From assembly GCF_006715085.1 (NCBI RefSeq), contig NZ_VFMM01000001.1, positions 3,844,001 through 3,908,000 on the forward strand: 64,000 nt of DNA. The letters run 5' to 3'. This document shows positions 62,883 through 64,000 of the stretch, piece after piece. Position numbers and translations under genes: made by a program. Each line of letters begins with the position of its first letter. Positions within the stretch are counted from its first letter, which is position 1. This DNA comes from Kribbella jejuensis. GTDB lineage: Bacteria > Actinomycetota > Actinomycetes > Propionibacteriales > Kribbellaceae. Under the pieces are notes generated by a model. The model saw only the letters and a program-made list of their open reading frames with translations, searched no databases and was not told the origin of the DNA.

Positions 62883-64000
62883 CTACGGGGTGGTGATCGA
62901 GGTGACCGTTGCTCCGGAGATGTAGGTCGGCCAAACACCCACGGTGACGGTGATCTGGCCGTTCGCGTTCGGCGTCTGCGTAGTGGTCAGTCCGTACAGG
63001 CTGGTGACTTGCACCGGGCCGGTGGCGTTGACCGTGACGGTCGTGTTCGAACCGCTGGCGGCCCAGATCGCGCGGAACGGCGTACCGTCTCCTGCTGCGT
63101 ACACCTGGTCGATCAGCCCGTTCCCCGGGTACTCCTTGCCGAGGAACGTCGCGCCGCGGAGTTGCCGCGCCGCCGTGGCGTAGGCGACGTACGACGGTTT
63201 CGGGGTGTAGGCGCCGAGCGCGTCGGCTTCGTTGTGGATCAGGCCGAAGTTGTTCTCCTGGGCCGCCGGGTTGGTGCCGTCGTTCTTGAAGTCGTACATG
63301 TAGAAGCGGTCGACGTCGTGGCCGGGGACGTTGAGCATCTCGCGGGCCATGTACATCGCCTGCGTCGGCTCGGACACGGGTGCCGCGCTGCCGGCGCCGG
63401 TGTACCAACCGGCCTCGGTGATCCAGACCGGCTTGTCCACGCCGCCGTTGTACTGCCGGATCGTCGCCCGCACCTGGTCGATGAACGTGCCGAGGCTCTC
63501 CGGCGCGTTCAGGTAGTTGTACGGGTGCACCGACACGACGTCGAGGTACTTCAGCCCGCCGAGCTGGCAGAACTGCTGGAACCACGCCTGCTGGGTGACG
63601 TCGGTGTCACCGCCGCCCACGATCGTCAGGCCCGGGTGGTTCGCCTTCAGCTTCGGATACGTTGCCTTGAGCAACGCAAGGTAGCTGTCCGGGGTGAAGT
63701 TCGACGGGCCGGCGGCGTTCACGTCCCACTCGTTCCAGATCGCCAGGTTCTGGACCTGCGGGTACTGCGTCGCCAGTTTGTCCGCGTAGTTCGCGAACCC
63801 GGCCCGGCCGGCGTCGGTGAACGGCGCGTCGACGTCGTTGCCCGCCACGTCGTCGTACTTCGCGTTGCCGTAGTCCGCGATCAGCAGCGGGTCGAGCCCG
63901 TTGGACTGGAACGACTGCAGGTACGACGTGTACTTCGCCGGGAAGCTGTACGTGCCGACGGTGGTCTCGATGGCCGACCAGTACGCCTCGTCGCGCGCGG
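62883..64000 (-). CDS. C-terminal part of a secreted clan-A glycoside hydrolase (GH39/GH5-like), truncated by the window edge
   Basis: At least 372 codons are open on the minus strand to the right edge; the start lies beyond 64000. Two carboxylates stand in the clan GH-A pattern: IWNEWDV (acid/base Glu) and VWITEAGWY (nucleophile Glu), about 130 residues apart. Other segments are LLIADYGNAKYD, LDVVSVHPYNYLNAPESL and DRFYMYDFKNDG. The C-terminal ~90 residues (AIWAASGSNTTVTVNATGPV and beyond) form a small beta domain, as in GH39-like enzymes. Secretion is likely but the signal is off-window. Substrate unknown. Confidence 0.75.
   Translation of the reverse strand, partial: ARDEAYWSAIETTVGTYSFPAKYTSYLQSFQSNGLDPLLIADYGNAKYDDVAGNDVDAPFTDAGRAGFANYADKLATQYPQVQNLAIWNEWDVNAAGPSNFTPDSYLALLKATYPKLKANHPGLTIVGGGDTDVTQQAWFQQFCQLGGLKYLDVVSVHPYNYLNAPESLGTFIDQVRATIRQYNGGVDKPVWITEAGWYTGAGSAAPVSEPTQAMYMAREMLNVPGHDVDRFYMYDFKNDGTNPAAQENNFGLIHNEADALGAYTPKPSYVAYATAARQLRGATFLGKEYPGNGLIDQVYAAGDGTPFRAIWAASGSNTTVTVNATGPVQVTSLYGLTTTQTPNANGQITVTVGVWPTYISGATVTSITTP

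Overview
The window is very GC-rich, densely packed and full of GTG starts, 4-bp ATGA/GTGA gene overlaps and leaderless-looking starts. Together with a putative F420-type LLM oxidoreductase, ANTAR and CGNR proteins, two DUF574-type methyltransferases and many LacI/ABC sugar modules, this points to a soil actinomycete chromosome. A Kribbella-like member of Propionibacteriales is my best guess; that is inference from style, not a database match. I see no rRNA, tRNA, CRISPR array, phage or insertion sequence, and no gene-free stretch longer than about 300 bases.

Layout. 1-3161: tail of a secreted subtilase-like protein, then a TetR regulator coupled to an LLM oxidoreductase. 3191-10892: a LacI regulator divergent from a sugar ABC operon (binding lipoprotein, two permeases) that ends in two poorly characterised glycosidase-like proteins; two operator-like repeats lie in the divergent promoter. 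10902-13912: malate synthase, cupin, a 73-aa protein and a secreted trypsin-like protease. 14033-20263: glgX-treY-treZ, which turns glycogen into trehalose. 20424-21645: a 68-aa unknown protein and a DUF574 methyltransferase. 21635-26001: a penicillin-acylase/acetyltransferase fusion, an Asp/Glu-racemase-like gene with an apparent 3' frameshift, and a divergent LysR gene. 26022-27111: GNAT and TMEM175-like proteins. 27136-32817: an arabinose-oligosaccharide module (LacI, ABC importer, GH51 arabinofuranosidase) with a 31-bp perfect palindrome at its promoter.

32840-36255: a small acidic protein, MarR-MFS pair, class V aminotransferase and MerR regulator. 36256-43071: an NAD-dependent molybdenum formate dehydrogenase operon (fdsG-fdsB-fdsA-fdsD) followed by a MoeA-like gene and an SRPBCC protein. 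43143-45879: alr-ddl-vanX, a coupled D-Ala/D-Ala-D-Ala turnover set. 45952-49058: CGNR, GNAT, ROK and GAF-ANTAR proteins. 49168-52498: an NhaA-DsbA fusion antiporter, a rhodanese and a second DUF574 methyltransferase. 52510-59837: TPR protein, FAD oxidoreductase, MocR regulator, GNAT, Tat-exported MBL hydrolase, LysR coupled to a serine beta-lactamase-like hydrolase, and RidA. 59919-62822: a LacI regulator fused to a DUF6807/PmoA-like domain, then thiS-thiG under a TPP riboswitch. 62883-64000: the C-terminal part of a clan-A glycoside hydrolase running off the right edge.

Common themes are carbohydrate capture under LacI control, storage-carbon conversion to trehalose, formate oxidation, and small regulator/enzyme pairs with readable operators. 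The most unusual items are three protein fusions (acylase-GNAT, NhaA-DsbA, LacI-DUF6807), the orphan glycosidase operon, the alr-ddl-vanX set, and a repeated leaderless-promoter pattern in which a stop codon twice supplies the first bases of the next gene's -10 element.
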